A stretch of 64,000 nucleotides of DNA from Nilaparvata lugens (GCF_014356525.2 NC_052508.1:39407113-39471112), one strand, 5' to 3'. Shown: positions 12,781 through 25,557, numbered from the stretch's first letter. Notes: generated by a model not told the origin, from the sequence alone. Numbers and translations: made by a program.

Positions 12781-13689
12781 ATTAAAGATATATTTATGGG
12801 AATTGATTACAAATTACGAACTCTTCAACAACACTGAGTTCACAGATAATTTAACATTAATTACAAATATCTCACATTTAAAAAAGGGGTTGGCTTGATA
12901 ATTTTTGAATTTTAAAGGAAGAAAGAACCCTAAACTCTATGTGCATCCTCTCAGGTCAAGATCACAAGCCAGAAGAAAGTGGATTTCAGAAAAACTTTAT
13001 CTCTTCCTTGAACAATTTGTAAGCCTCTTTCTGATTGGCTTTTAATTTAGTAAACTCAATACAATTGGTTGCTTCAGAATCAGGGCTTCTTCAACTTTAT
13101 AATAGAAAAAATTAAATAAAAAGTTTTTATATAAATATATGGAGTGATTATCTTAAACTATATTCATAAATAAATCGCGATATACGATGTTAATAGATAA
13201 TATACATTTAGTTTTTTATGTGAGTTTTGTATACTCTTGATTTTCGTGCTATCATTTTAGATAATACGATTACTCTTTATCGCTAACAATATTCGATTTA
13301 GGTTGATTGATCCTTTGACTAGGTTTAACTTTCTTCTCCATTTTATAATTCTATTAAAATTCACTGGTTTACTCCAAATATTCTGTGGTGCTAAAATACC
13401 ACGTGACAACTGTAAAATCAATTATTAAATCAACTGCAGCACATAATCATATAACAAGCTCAAGTCTCAGCAACAATTCTTCTAAGAATTCTTAAGAAAT
13501 TTTCACAGAATGAAAAAATCAATCCGATCTCATCATAGTTCCAGAATCCAGATATTAAAAGTGATTTTATTCAAACCACATCGATCACTTAATCTTAAAT
13601 ATATGACAATCATGAATTTTAATGACTCAATCAATCTGATATTTTTAATAGTATAGAGCAGATGAATCCACCCTCAACCTATCTCTTGT

Positions 13690-14165
13690 TGAGCTATCAA
13701 CTGTTTGAAGCCGAGTCGGATATCTTATTTGGGAGAACGGTAACTGCACACAGACAAGGGTCAACCTGTTACTCTCGTCGAAGAGAATCGATAAGCAGCT
13801 GATAACAATTTAACCTTTCACCAGGACGATGGTGGTCGGTTGCCTCGGCTTCAGCCGTGATAAACTTTCCGGCGTTGCAAGTCTCGAGAAGGCTTTGCCC
13901 ATTCGGCCTGTCGACCGAGCAAATTTATCGCTGCCCGCCCCTGTCCAACGAAGAATAACTGCCTGGTTCCTTCTGCATTCCTCTACCTCTCATCCAGCAC
14001 ACTTATCAATCCGTCTCGGAATTAAACCATCTTTCTGCAGGCCGCGACAGCGACCACCCCACCTATCAGCCAAATGATTTATTCCAATTACAAAATGATC
14101 ACGGCTTATCTATTGATTGGTTCTTTGTCTCATTATGTTACTGATTCGCTACTCCCTATCAAACT
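13690..14165. promoter_or_regulatory. Cluster of GATA-factor sites, candidate enhancer
   Basis: Seven WGATAR matches on the two strands lie at 13694, 13800, 13858, 14003, 14063, 14106 and 14156. Two further CGATAA variants lie near 13788 and 13926. About one match would be expected by chance in a stretch this long. The block is also GC-richer than its surroundings and single-copy. A plus-strand frame of 82 codons (13829-14077) crosses it but has no recognised motif. Confidence 0.35.
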
Positions 14166-14319
14166 GATTGATTTATGATTTTTGAGGAGTTTCTGCCGCC
14201 TTCCAGGTCTTGAATTTTTTTCTCGAGGGTATTTAAGAATTTGTGTTTCAGAAATATTTTCCCACTATATGAATTGGAAGAGAACAGGTTTGTATTAGCT
14301 TGTTGTGCTTCCTATAGCC

Positions 14320-14472
14320 GTTACATACATCGATTTTTGGACGTCCATTTTTTTGCCGTCCTTATGAATTCCACCAGATTGAACGGAACTTGACAAACAT
14401 CATCTGTCCAATCTAATGGAGTTTATAAGGACAGCAAAGAACCGTACGTCCAAAAATCGATGTGTGTGTAAC
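14320..14472. mobile_element. Palindromic MITE-like element, 153 bp
   Basis: The whole segment is an imperfect inverted repeat. Both ends begin GTTACAYACA and continue through CATCGATTTTTGGACG and GTCCTTAT words towards a centre near 14395. There is no coding capacity. Size and structure fit a miniature inverted-repeat transposable element; the superfamily is not determined and no clear target duplication is seen. Confidence 0.65.
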
Positions 14473-14629
14473 TAGACTATGAGTATAATGATCGAACATG
14501 ATTAACAAAGAGAGAAAATAGATTCCACATACTGTGTCCAAACTATTTTTTCTATTCACAGTTGGTATTTTTATTTGATCTCTCTAGCATCCCGACTCAT
14601 CTTTATGTACTTTATGTGAGTTTCCTATA

Positions 14630-16408
14630 GTCCAGGCAACGAATGCTTAAACAACGAAAAAGTCTGGAACACACTTTTTGACCTCGCATCTCTTTCAAGG
14701 ATAGTAAGGGGGTGAACATATCATAAGTCCTCACTCCTCCACCCTGTGCTAAGGGGGTGGTGGTGGTTTGAAAGTACTATAATTATTTTGTTTTTTCGCA
14801 CATATCTCGAACAATATGCGTCTTTGAGAAATTTTTGACGAATAATAAAGTTGAAGCTTACAAATTAGCCTACAAGTTTTATCTGTGAAATTTTCCCATA
14901 TCTATCTTAGTTTTCTAGGTATAAGCTCTCGAAGGCGTCACATTTTTTAAGAAAAATCCTTTTAGCTCCGATTTTCTCGAATTTTTGGCCTTATAACTTT
15001 TTAACGATTATTGAAAAAACCCTTGCTAATCATGTGCTCAAATAGCATAATATTTTCTCCAATTATTATGTTTTATTTCATTCTTTCACGCACCTCCCTA
15101 CAATTGTTGCAGCTGTTATAGTGTTGAGTGTAAAATCTTTAGCTTAACAGCAATAGATCTATTTACAGGGAGATTTGTGTTGAGTGTGAAATTCTCAATA
15201 CAGCAACAAGTGTCAACTTGACGGTATTCCTCCTTTAGAACAGGGGCTAGGGATAAGGATTTCCAATATGTTCAGCTCCTAACTAGTCTTAATGGAGCTG
15301 CTGAGTGAAAAATTGTGTTCCAGATATTGATTCCAAATCACATTGTCGAATGATCTATTGCTGCTGTATTGATAATTTCACAAAAGATAATTTCACTCAA
15401 CACAAAAGCTGCTATAACAATTATTGATGGGAAGCATAGAATGATAAAATATTACATAGAATTAAAGAGAATTGAATCCTCTTCAACCCAACGTTCAGTC
15501 CTTATTTTTTCCATGCATTGTTGTTGAGTTATATGCCCTGAAAGTGCAAAAAGTTGGAAGAAAAACTGTATTTTCAAAGATTTTACACTTTTAAAAGTGA
15601 ATATCTCGAAAACTAAACGAGATATCACAAAACTCTACTGCACAAAACTCTTAGGAAATTTGTCTAGCTTATTCATTTTTGTTCGGGTAGTCATGTCGCT
15701 GTAATTCATTGTCCTCAAGATACATGCGTGTAAGCCAGAAATGGAAAAATAGAGCTTTTAAACCACCCTCATCCCTTAATCACAAGGGGTAGGGATGAGG
15801 ACTTTTGATATGTTCACCTTCTAACTAGTCCAAACAGAGCTGCGAAGTCAAATATTGTGTACCAAAATTTCCCTTCAAATTTCCCTGTCAATTGATCTAG
15901 TGTTGTTAAGCTGAAGATTTTACACTCAACACTATAACGGCTGCAACAATCGTAGATAGATGCGTAAAATACTGAAATAATACATGAAATTGAAGAGAAT
16001 ATGATGTTCCGTAAGCTCATGATTAGCACAGATATTTCCAATCAATAATTAAAAAGTTATAAGGCCAAAGAGATGAAAAAATTGGAGCCGGAAGAGTTTT
16101 TCTGCAAAATGTGACACCTTCGAGAGCTCATACCTAGAAAACTATGAGAGATATGGAAAAATGTTACAAATGAAACTTGTGGGCTAATTTGTAAGCTTCA
16201 TTTCCATATTCGACGAAAATTTCCAAAACAATGCATATTGTTCGAGATATGTGCAATAAACCAAAATATGGTACTTTCAAACCACCCCCACCCACTTAGC
16301 ACAGGGGGTAGGAGTGAGGACTTTTGATATGTTTACCCTCTTAAAAGAGCAGCGAGGTCAAAAATTGTTTCCCATACTTTTCCCTCTATAATATTTCGTT
16401 GACTGGAC
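14630..16408. mobile_element. Family B foldback-like element, 1.78 kb, non-coding
   Basis: The ends are inverted copies of each other: GTCCAGGCAACGAA at the left, and GTCCAGTCAACGAA read from the right. The inverted similarity extends about 540 bp inwards (14630-15165 against 15870-16408). The inner part (15350-15860) is a further inverted unit related to the second direct unit of copy 1 at 8958. TA lies on both outer sides (14628-14629 and 16409-16410) and may be the target duplication. The frame at 15814-16041 lies inside and is not conserved in the other copies. No transposase is present; long inverted arms made of repeated modules resemble foldback elements. Confidence 0.7.
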
Positions 16409-16989
16409 TAACCTTCTATGGATAATACGATTTTACAATTATAATTTGTTAGTGTATTATACAAGAACTCCAATGATACAAGACTTTGTTCAGAAAATTT
16501 CAGTTCTTGCGATCTTTCTCTTAATATGGGTTCTTTAACAATTATCAGTGTTTTTACAAATTAACCAACCCTCAACGCAAGCTGAGCTCAATGAGAAGAG
16601 TTCTTGGTTTATTCCTACTTTTTCTTTATTTTAGTGAATGCAGCCTAAAACGTATTGGAAAGACACAAAATAATTTTTAGGAGTTGTGTTGATTTACCAT
16701 GCGCACTACACATGGCTCAAGCATGAGAATAATCAACGTTGGTTATGCGTAAACCACAGAAATAGGCCTCAGATCAATGGAGCAGCTAGTTGATTTCATT
16801 ATGAAGTGGTTGCCTGTGGAGTACACCGTATGAGCCACACATACTCAACTCTGACTCTACACGAGTATGAGAAGTGACAGGAGGGAGAGGGCACATACCA
16901 TGTCAGGGTTATGAATGTGCGGTGTCAGGTGATGTGAAGACGAATGAGTGAGTGAGGAGGCAATAGAAAGAGACGGAGGGTGTGAGTGA

Positions 16990-17200
16990 GAGTGGCGCTT
17001 GCTATTCGATTATCGCTCCAATTTGCATGGCGATCGGCAAAACCCGACGGACAACTTGGAATGGCCAATTAATACTTATAAACAGAAGGGTGACAAATAT
17101 TATTATTAATCGGAATCGGATTAGGAGACCTGTGTCGTGGGGATTGCCAATTAATTCACCGGCTAAGCTCTGTCCGGTAATCACCAGGTAAAGTGATTAG
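16990..17200. promoter_or_regulatory. GC-rich island with POU and K50-homeodomain words, candidate regulatory DNA
   Basis: It contains the octamer-like ATTTGCAT (17020-17027), GGATTAG (CTAATCC on the other strand, a Bicoid/Otx-type site), CCAATTAAT and CAATTAATTC. The block is single-copy. Two opposing frames of 60-69 codons cover the same bases, which suggests a lack of stops from composition and not a gene. GC-rich sequence continues to about 17480. Confidence 0.3.
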
Positions 17201-20200
17201 TGATGTGTCACCGGCGCGAATTTTCAGCGGACCGCGTGCCTCATTTGTTAGCCCGCGTCCTTCGAGAACTCACCCTCCACCCTCTCTTTCTATCCTGCAC
17301 CACCCAACGGCTCGTTTACACATTTTAAACTCAGCCGTCACACGTGTACACCCTTCATCCACCTTCCATGCTCCTCCATTATATCAGTAATTCAATGCCG
17401 CCGCAGTTACTCTTGCGCTATTCACTGTGACCTTTCACTGCTCGGCGTCAATTTTGCTTTCGACCGCACCAGTAACAGGATGCCCAGGCCTTGATTCACT
17501 CACGTTATACCTGGTTAATCACTGCTACGAAACCAAAGTGAGTATACTTCTATAGTGAGTGGTCCACACTGGTAAATCACTAACTGGTATACTGGTGCAC
17601 AGTGTCACTGGATGAATAGCTGTAATGAATATACAGTGATCAAAGACTAAGCTCATCAATGCTGGAACAGATATACACTGGAGAATTGATTAAAATTCGT
17701 TTATTAATAATTTTTCAATAATGGTAGATGAATATAGGAGTGATAATGATTATATTATTTCTAAATATCGAATTGAATCAAAATTTACTGAATAAAAAAC
17801 TGATACTGTTCGTTTCAACTCAATCTATTCGAAGTCATTACATGAGTTGAATAGAAAAAACATTCCTGCTCAGTTACAACGTTTTTGACTTAGCTGGAAT
17901 ATAGTGATTTTTCAGAAAACGTTCATACCTCCCATGTTCACAGATTGGAATGCTTCAAAGAGACAGTTATTTCTTCCTGATAGCCAGAGGGTATTTTCCC
18001 GAGGAAATATGAACTTTCACATTTTCACATCTCGATGGACTTCCCTCCACTCAATTGTGAACTCATGCATTCCAATGGTCTTGTTTGAACAGGTTCAATC
18101 ATTAGAAGTTCACTCTCAGTTACGTCTCCTATTTGGTTTTGGTTTCAATATGATTGAATCGCAATACTCTCAAATAGAAAGAAAAACCTATAAAGATAGA
18201 GAACTTGGAGAAGTTTCTTATTTTTTCTCCAAGAATTAAAATCATAATACACTCTAATTAAAAAATGGCACAACAGGCAAAACCAGCATAAATATTGAAC
18301 TCAACAATACTTATCCAAATTATGCTAGAATAATAATTAATACAAGCGATACCTTGTTGTCCGACAATTAGCTAGGTCCCATGAGAGCAAGTGGTTCGGT
18401 TGGTGGGAGAGGGGAGGGTCTTCATCAAGTGATTGAATAGCCATAGTTCAATTACTAGCATCACTCTTGACAGTCCGTCCATCCGTCCCGACATCGACGT
18501 TGTTTGACGGATTACGGATCCGTGCATCGACCGATCCAATTACCTGCAAATCGTCGACAGGATTGCTCGGATTAGTATTGGCATGCGCGTGCTTTTCCTG
18601 GCTAAGACATATGGCAATATCAGGTATATTGTTCTCCATACACCAATACACAGCACCTGTACACGTGTCAAGGGATTATCACATGCTTTTGACGGGATTA
18701 CTATTCATCTTCTACAGTTTTAAGCGATATTATGGTTATTACTGCGAGGTAAAACTTACACGAATTATTGACGAAAATTTACAAGTAAAGAACAGAACTG
18801 TTGGTAGAAATCAACAATACATAGCCAATCTGACCCACATAAGATTGAAAAGCAAGAAACACCAATCACTTTATAGACGGTTCTCAGTCATGATGAAAAA
18901 CTCGGTCTTCAAAAGCCAGCTTTGAGTTCAAGATTCTTCTCATGACTGAACATTAATAATCATTTATAATACATTACATCTAACCGGCATTCTGATTCAT
19001 TGTCAAGTATATTGTAAAATATTTTGATTTCTATTGGTATCACTTCAAAATTGTGTCTTCGATTACTCACTCATTTTGATAGATAATGTACTCCAGTATT
19101 CGAACAATCAATCAATCAATCACATTCAAACATTATTATTTTGTTGAACAATGATGCTAATAGGGCGCAGGATGAGTTCAGCGCCAGCACACAGCTCTCT
19201 CAACTTCAATTATTATATTTTTATAGTTTCCTGCTTACAAATTGCAAGTGAGCACAGTTGACTGAATTCGCGTTTGAGGGATTTGTCATTTAATTGGGAA
19301 AGCAATGATGAAAAATCCCACTCACAACCCACTCGATATTCAATGTGACATGGACATGATGAGATGGTGAGCGAGAATAACTTGAATTAGTGAAACAGTT
19401 CTAGTCGAATTGGAAAGATCTGGGATTAAAGTTAATTAACGCGCAGCTATTTAGCATACGTGTGCGTTTATTAGTATGGAGACCGGGCTATTGTATACTT
19501 CAGTCGTGGGTGAATATACAGCCAAGCGAAGGGCTTGAATATAGTATTAAAATAAACATGAATGGTGGAAGAGCTTGGTTATAATTTAATTGAAAGTCGG
19601 GCAGGATGACTGAGCTAACAGAGAAGTGAACCGGTCACTGCTACTGATACACTGCTTCACATAATTTGTGCATTTGTTGCCATGGAATTAAATTTAAAGC
19701 TGACAGTAGTTGACAGGTTGCATAAACGTTATTATGATCACGTGCATCTGATTTCATCAACTTTATGAATTCTTAGTAATCAGTTCTACATGTTTTCATG
19801 TGTTAGAGCAGTTGAATGTTGGAGAAAATTATGTGGAAATTCTAAATTATATTGCAACTCAATGTTTCTCATTTATATTATTTCAATTCGTGATTTTGAA
19901 AATCAAGAGAGATGTGTATTCTACGTGATTCTGATTTAATTCTCAAGAGAATTGATATATTATCCTTATCATTTATGTAACAGAAGTACATAATTATAAC
20001 ATAATTATGCTACTAATTTCTTTTTTTTTTTTTTGTTGAACATAGCCTACATCTTATGTTAAAGTTGAGGAGTGAATTTCATTATTTACTTAACAATTGT
20101 ATCGAGTCCAAATGAACTAGAAAAAAACGGAATGCCTTGTTAAGTAATATGTTGAGAGTTTTCAACTTACACTTTAGTTTCGAAGAAAGTGAGAGGAAAG

Positions 20201-23200
20201 AGGAAGTGAGCTGGTGAGGAGATGGGAAATTTTTCGACGGTCTCATTGCCATGAAAAGGGATTACTTCAGCTTATAATGACTTTCCAAAATAAGAAACCG
20301 AGGAAGGATGAGAATGGGAGGAAAGGCATAATCGAGTATTTATTCAAATCAGGCAATTTTCCTTGTTTTTGTATGTTCTTTTGTTTGAAATAAACGGAGT
20401 GAGAAGAGCGAACGAAGAGAAAGAGGAATTGGGGGCTGTGTCCTTCAGAAAGTCAGTTCAAGATAAATAGGAATTTGAGGAGTGGCGAAGCGAACAAAGA
20501 GAAGAACACGATAAGAAGAAAAGTGGAAGGAGGATTGACTGAACAAGAGGATAAGACGAGGAAGAACTGAAGACCTTTTAAACTTTGTTACCAAACTTTG
20601 GTGAGCTAAGTTTGAGTTGAGAACGCCAGCGAGTGAATAAGAGAAAAGAGAGCTCAAGATCGCTTGTAGACTTTTTCCGACGCTTTTCTCTTCCATAAAT
20701 ATATCTATCCATCCCTTCAACTAGCGTTCGAACATTTCAAACTGTGAAGATGTTTCTTCCATTGTGTCCCACGTCGATTGTTGAAATATCGCAATCTGCC
20801 AGTCAGATTTTCCATCAACAAATTCCGGAGATTAATAATCATCGCACTCAAGTTTGCAAGTTGAAAATGTAGTTCTTAACAGACTAAGATTGAAATCGTT
20901 CATCCGTGGTTTACTGCATGATTGCATGATAATCGCCAAACTAGATAATCACTTCATATTTCAAGGAATAGTCTGATTTATTATGCTTCGTTTAAATTAA
21001 TAACATCTCAAGACGAGTGACAAATTTTATTCGTCTTGTCATTGGAAATGAGTGGTTCTAGTTTTTCCTATTTTGAGCTCTATCAATATTGTTCTCCAAT
21101 TCAATCACTGTCATTATGATAATGTAAATGTGGTATAATTTTTTTAACAATATCAGTTTCATGATAATTGCTTGATTGCAGTCCATTCATAACCAGCATA
21201 TAACCCGTGCTTTGAACTGGTGGAAACTTGGTGTTATAAAAATGCAATCGCCTTAAGTTCAGGAAAAAAAATAGTATTTATTTTGTCCAACTTTACGAGG
21301 ATAATCTTATATTATCTTATCGTGGGTGAGAGTTCAATATTTCCAGAAAAGAAATGGGTTTGATATGTCACAACCCGCAACTTTCGATTCATCAACCGCG
21401 CTGCTGGCTACTAACTAATCTACGGACTCACTTGGAGAAAGCCCTGTTTGGTTGGGCTTTTATAGTTACGTAAACTTTGAAGCACAAATCCAATAAATTT
21501 ATTCCAATCATCCAATTGGAATTATTTCTTGATTGCAATAAAAATAAGTCTATATCCATCTTTGGTAATTTAAGAATCTTTATGCAAACTTTTAAGCTAA
21601 TTAGTTAACTTTCGTGTATTTCCTATCCTGCAAATATTTAAAACAATTCTTCTCTTTATCGTATTATAGATAGATAGTCTCTTTTACTCAAGTTATAGAT
21701 AATTTCCTAATGCACGGAAATTTCCAGCAGGGTTTGAAGGTTTCGGTTAATCTTTTGTTGTTTGAGTACATCTGCTAATGTCTAAGTTAATCTGACTGCA
21801 CACAATTCCAGTGATGACTCTGAATAAACTCATTGATATGGTATTGGCTACACTAACTATATCAATTCTTATACAGAGTTGATGAGAATTATGGAAACAG
21901 CTTGATATTTTCTTCTACAAGTATGATTTGACAGGAGGTTCATAGGGGATCTCGTTCGAATTCACATTCAAAAATACTAATGCATCATGCAAAAATTAGA
22001 TAAATGAATATATTAAAGATCTGAGATCAAACTTTTTTGTTGAGTGTAAATATGTGAGTGGATTTTACTATGAGTGTCTAACTACACTCGAAAAGTGAAA
22101 TTTAATACTTTGGATTATTTTGGATTTCCATGTACTAATTTATTTCATTTTCTTGTGATTTATTAGTGTCTTTAAATCTGAATATGTTTGAAACGGTTTG
22201 AGACATAATTTAACTTTAAACGTTAACTTCAACTTGATGTGTGGTCTTTGCCATTCATTTTTCTTAAACTCTGTAGCCTATATCGGAATCATGTATTAAA
22301 TGACCATCATCCCTTTTGAAAAAATTAAGTTGGATTTGAAATGATGGAAGCAAATTTTGAAGCGTCAGAAAAGTAGTTTTTCTATTCGAATAGGATCCCT
22401 AATGTCAAATTATCCTTGTCAAAGAAATATCATGCTGCTTCCATAATTTCCACCAACCCTGTTTAATTATCTGTAACTATACATCATTTTGAAAATTTAA
22501 TTCATTAGTCGACAAATGCTGTATGCTATTAGTAGGATAGGCCTAATAATGATTCATAAATCAAGGAAGCATAACTCAAATACCTGCTGATTGGATACCT
22601 GCAAGTTTGAATGATTTAGTCAGCGTATGACACCAAGCCACTTTCAGAAATGGCCTATATTATGATGTTCGTTAATTATGATTGAAGCTCACTGCAAAAA
22701 TGTTTGTTACAACGTAGGTTGAATTCGATTTACTCCAATGAAACTAGGAAAGTGCATTTCAATTATGTAGACTACTGACTCATACTCGTCTTGTTTGTTG
22801 GCACTTAGAGACATATACATCACAGCTTGAAATATACCTATTTCATAATAATGAGTGAATAAGGTAGTGAAAAGTTCACAGTACTCCAATTCTGCAGAAA
22901 ACTTCTTAATCTGCTCTCCTATTTATAAGACTGGATGACACGAGTAGAACACTCATGAAAGCTGGGAATACTTTAACGTCAAATTAGATAGGTGGATAAT
23001 AATACGTGAAACAGGATTGCCTGTCTGGTATAAAATATCCCTTGTGTCCAATATTGGGTCTCTCGCCAATACTTAGCATGCACTAGACGATGTGAACATT
23101 AAACATCTTAATTTTTCATTCAAATTTTACTATTGTATAAAGGTTCAGCAGAGTTATTGTTCTATTTTCTTCTGCATTCTAGTTTCTATGATACTCTGCA

Positions 23201-23657
23201 AAGAGAGGAAATCACTTAACAGCTTTCAACGACTTGGGTAATTTCAATAGAAATTTATTTTCTCACCCTTTATTTTCATTGCTCTTGGAATTTTAAACAT
23301 AACTATCGCATCATTCCTCATCTCCATTGATAATTCGGGTAATATTTGGAGATAATAATTATATCAATATAACAACTCGCGTTTCAGTGTTCTAATTGAG
23401 CGACAAATGTTAATTGAGCTTACAATTTCCAGGAAGCAGCTCACTTCAAACTGGAAGAAAAACTTTAGAAAAGCAATAAAATTAGCGACAAAACTGGCCA
23501 ATCATCTTTGACATCCTATCTTAGAATATTGATTTCAAATCTTTACATCAATCTATTGTATTTGATCTATTTTATGGGTCTTCATTATGCATTGGAAGAA
23601 GCGAAGCATTGTTTGACCAAACGAAACGAAAAATCCATTAGGCAGGGTGAACTTGAA
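17200..23657. other. Mostly unique DNA; one GC-rich island and one 152-codon frame
   Basis: No repeat family member or recognised domain is visible. A GC-richer island spans about 18370-18680. The plus-strand frame 18467-18925 is the longest outside mobile elements, but its first half is read from that island, a 67-codon frame runs opposite, and nothing in the protein is recognisable, so it is not called. A T17 run lies at about 20020-20036. The rest is AT-rich. Confidence 0.4.
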
Positions 23658-23939
23658 GTGTTTGAAATACGAATCAGGGAAAACTACCCGACAATGAAGC
23701 TGTTATTCTAAATTCTTATAGATTCACAAGTACAACAAATATATTCATAGAAACTATATAGTTGAGGTCGATGGGGAGCTTTTTAACTCAAATTTCATTC
23801 ATTGTGCTATAAATAGTATGAGAAATGGTTATTAAAACAATATTAAACAAACTTACCTTATACCCCTAAATAAGCGCTTTCAAGGATAACTATACGAGTT
23901 TTGTTTTACGGAGGGTTATCACCCCAGGGCTCTCAAATC

Positions 23940-24071
23940 TGCAAAAATAATTGCGTTACATGAATCAGGTGATAAAACCAAACCGAAAAATTATCGACCC
24001 ATAAGTGTTTTGATTATTTTTTTTTCAAAAATTATGGAAAAATTATCAAAAAAAGAATCTTAAATAACCTG
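23940..24071 (+). pseudogene. Jockey-like LINE X, start of reverse transcriptase, left copy
   Basis: One plus-strand frame reads through GYHPRALKSAKIIALHES and KPKNYRPISVL, the N-terminal motifs of Jockey/CR1-type reverse transcriptases. A one-base change in the T run near 24015 breaks the frame. The gene is cut at ACCTG by the Pao element and resumes at 31377. The LINE is 5'-truncated; I find no endonuclease domain upstream. Confidence 0.6.
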
Positions 24072-24455
24072 TGTTTAATCGACAGAGGCTGGCTCAAACA
24101 GCACTCTGGTTTGTGGACTGTATCAATTACATTGAGAACATTTTAGGGTTGTCTGGCGTCGGGTAGCAAGTTGAACAATTCAAATGGCTAAGTGCACAAT
24201 AACATAGGCCTACCTTCATGTCCAAATCCTCCTTGCTTCTAGGATCCCGGGTCCAGATCACGATACGAGACGAGACGACAGTTGTAATAAATCACAATAA
24301 ATCACTTTGCAAAAAATCGACATTACGAGAAGTGAGCTTTTCGATTGGCTTGCAAACGGCAACTAACTCAATTGTGCTATGCGCATCACCCTTCAATTGC
24401 CCCCTCCACCACACAACGCCAGACAACAAAGCAAGATTGATATAACGTCTGAACA
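24072..24455 (-). repeat. Pao LTR (3' LTR in coding sense)
   Basis: 384 bp, ends TG...CA. It is near-identical to 34448-34831 and to 28118-28494. It carries an internal inverted pair TTGTCTGGCGT / ACGCCAGACAA, which lies wholly inside the LTR and so belongs to it. Confidence 0.9.
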
Positions 24456-24468
24456 TTCTGCCCACCTT
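24456..24468 (-). other. Candidate polypurine tract
   Basis: On the minus strand AAGGTGGGCAGAA sits directly before the 3' LTR, the position where plus-strand DNA synthesis is primed in LTR retrotransposons. It is purine-rich with one T and one C. Confidence 0.5.
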
Positions 24469-24756
24469 GGAAGAACTTCCAATAACAAAAAAAAACAAAA
24501 ACCACCTATAACGAACCCTACTAGGGAGACTAGGAAAAACAGGAAAATATCTTCACTCCTCAGGGGCCATTGAGGAGACTTATACAAAAGGAGTAGGAGG
24601 CCCACGGACAGGAGAGGATGGGACAAGAAATAATGACTATATACAACCAATATAGGAAAAAAACAAGAAACAAAGCAACTTGGGAACCTTTCCCACATAT
24701 AAAACGAGAAATAAAAAACTATCCACTAAACTTATTGAAGTTCCCTTCAATAAGGC

Positions 24757-24933
24757 CTAATCTTCATCAATAGGGAGGAGACATACCCTATTGACAGCCC
24801 TAGTGAGACTTCCTTTTGCAGTCTTTACCTCCACCACTCTCACAGTTCCATCCTGTCCAGGGAATATCTTCGTTATTCGACCAAGCCTCCAGTGAAGAGG
24901 GAGTAGGTTACTTTCCTTTAAGAGAACTATACG
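24757..24933 (-). pseudogene. Pao integrase C-terminal domain (DUF5641-like)
   Basis: The minus-strand frame, too short for most gene finders, carries LPLHWRLGRITKIFPGQDG followed by VRVVEVKTAKG and ends VCLLPIDED with a stop at 24757. This matches the DUF5641 domain that closes the Pao polyprotein, after the integrase core. It directly abuts the RNase H-region frame, so the zinc-binding and catalytic (DDE) parts of integrase have been deleted between them. A stop codon precedes the domain near 24930. Confidence 0.75.
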
Positions 24934-25557
24934 TCAAATGTTAACATTACTATGTTTTCTGTACCATTTTGTTCGGGTTTGCAAACTAGATTCATACTCC
25001 AATTGCCAACGTTTCCAGGATGAGAATACAATTCTTTTGAGTAAACTCCATCGATTTCTCAAGTTCACTGATCGAATTGATTCCTCTGAGTCTCCACTCT
25101 GCGTTGCTAGAGTAATTTTTCTTGCTTCCAATTCAATCTGTTTGGAATTTTCATCATCATTACCGTGGGTTTGGTGTGGCCAGCACTCCAGTGGTTTGTC
25201 TAACCAATCAGAACCATTCCACCACGGAGAATTACCAATTAATTCATTGATCAATAGTCCTCGACTAGCACAATCAGCTGGATTACATTCGGTTGACACA
25301 TATCTGAATTGCTCTGTAGACAGGTGTTCCTGTACTTGACTTACACGATTTGCCACAAACCTAGCCCAACGATGAGGTGAAGACCGAATCCAACTCACTG
25401 CCACAGTTGAATAAGTCCAAGCTGCAATATAATCCATGTTTATAATTTTTGAAAGCACTTCTTGAGCTTCATGTAATAATCTAGCTACTAGGACAACTAC
25501 ACAAAGCTCCCATTTCTTCAGTACCTCCACGGATGCTATATAATCCCAGTCACATCC
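24934..25557 (-). pseudogene. Pao RNase H region of pol
   Basis: About 200 codons. Recognisable Pao landmarks are YSTVAVSWIRSSPHRW, FVANRVSQVQEHL, STECNPADCASRGL and SPWWNGSDWL. In this family the segment acts as RNase H, degrading the RNA strand of the RNA:DNA hybrid during reverse transcription. It is in the same frame as the upstream reverse transcriptase piece and separated from it by a single TAG at 25558-25560. The C-terminal part, about RTKWYRKHSN, normally leads into integrase, which is deleted. Confidence 0.8.

Noticed and set aside
15814..16041. 75-codon minus-strand frame with membrane-like composition
   Set aside because: It lies in the arm of the family B element and is not kept open in the opposite arm or in the other copies.
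16982..17191. Opposing 69- and 60-codon frames over the same bases
   Set aside because: Mutual shadows in a GC-richer island; neither has a recognisable motif, so not called as a gene.
20022..20036. T17 run as the tail of an inverted retroposed gene or SINE
   Set aside because: No flanking duplication and no recognisable body next to it; a simple homopolymer is the safer reading.
24146..24428. Inverted pair TTGTCTGGCGT / ACGCCAGACAA suggesting a small MITE, recurring three times
   Set aside because: The pair lies inside each Pao LTR copy at a fixed place. The units are explained by the LTR with TG...CA ends and the ACCTG duplication.
24393..24698. Hydrophobic 101-codon minus-strand frame
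   Set aside because: It covers the Pao 3' untranslated region and LTR; no domain, and composition explains its hydrophobicity.
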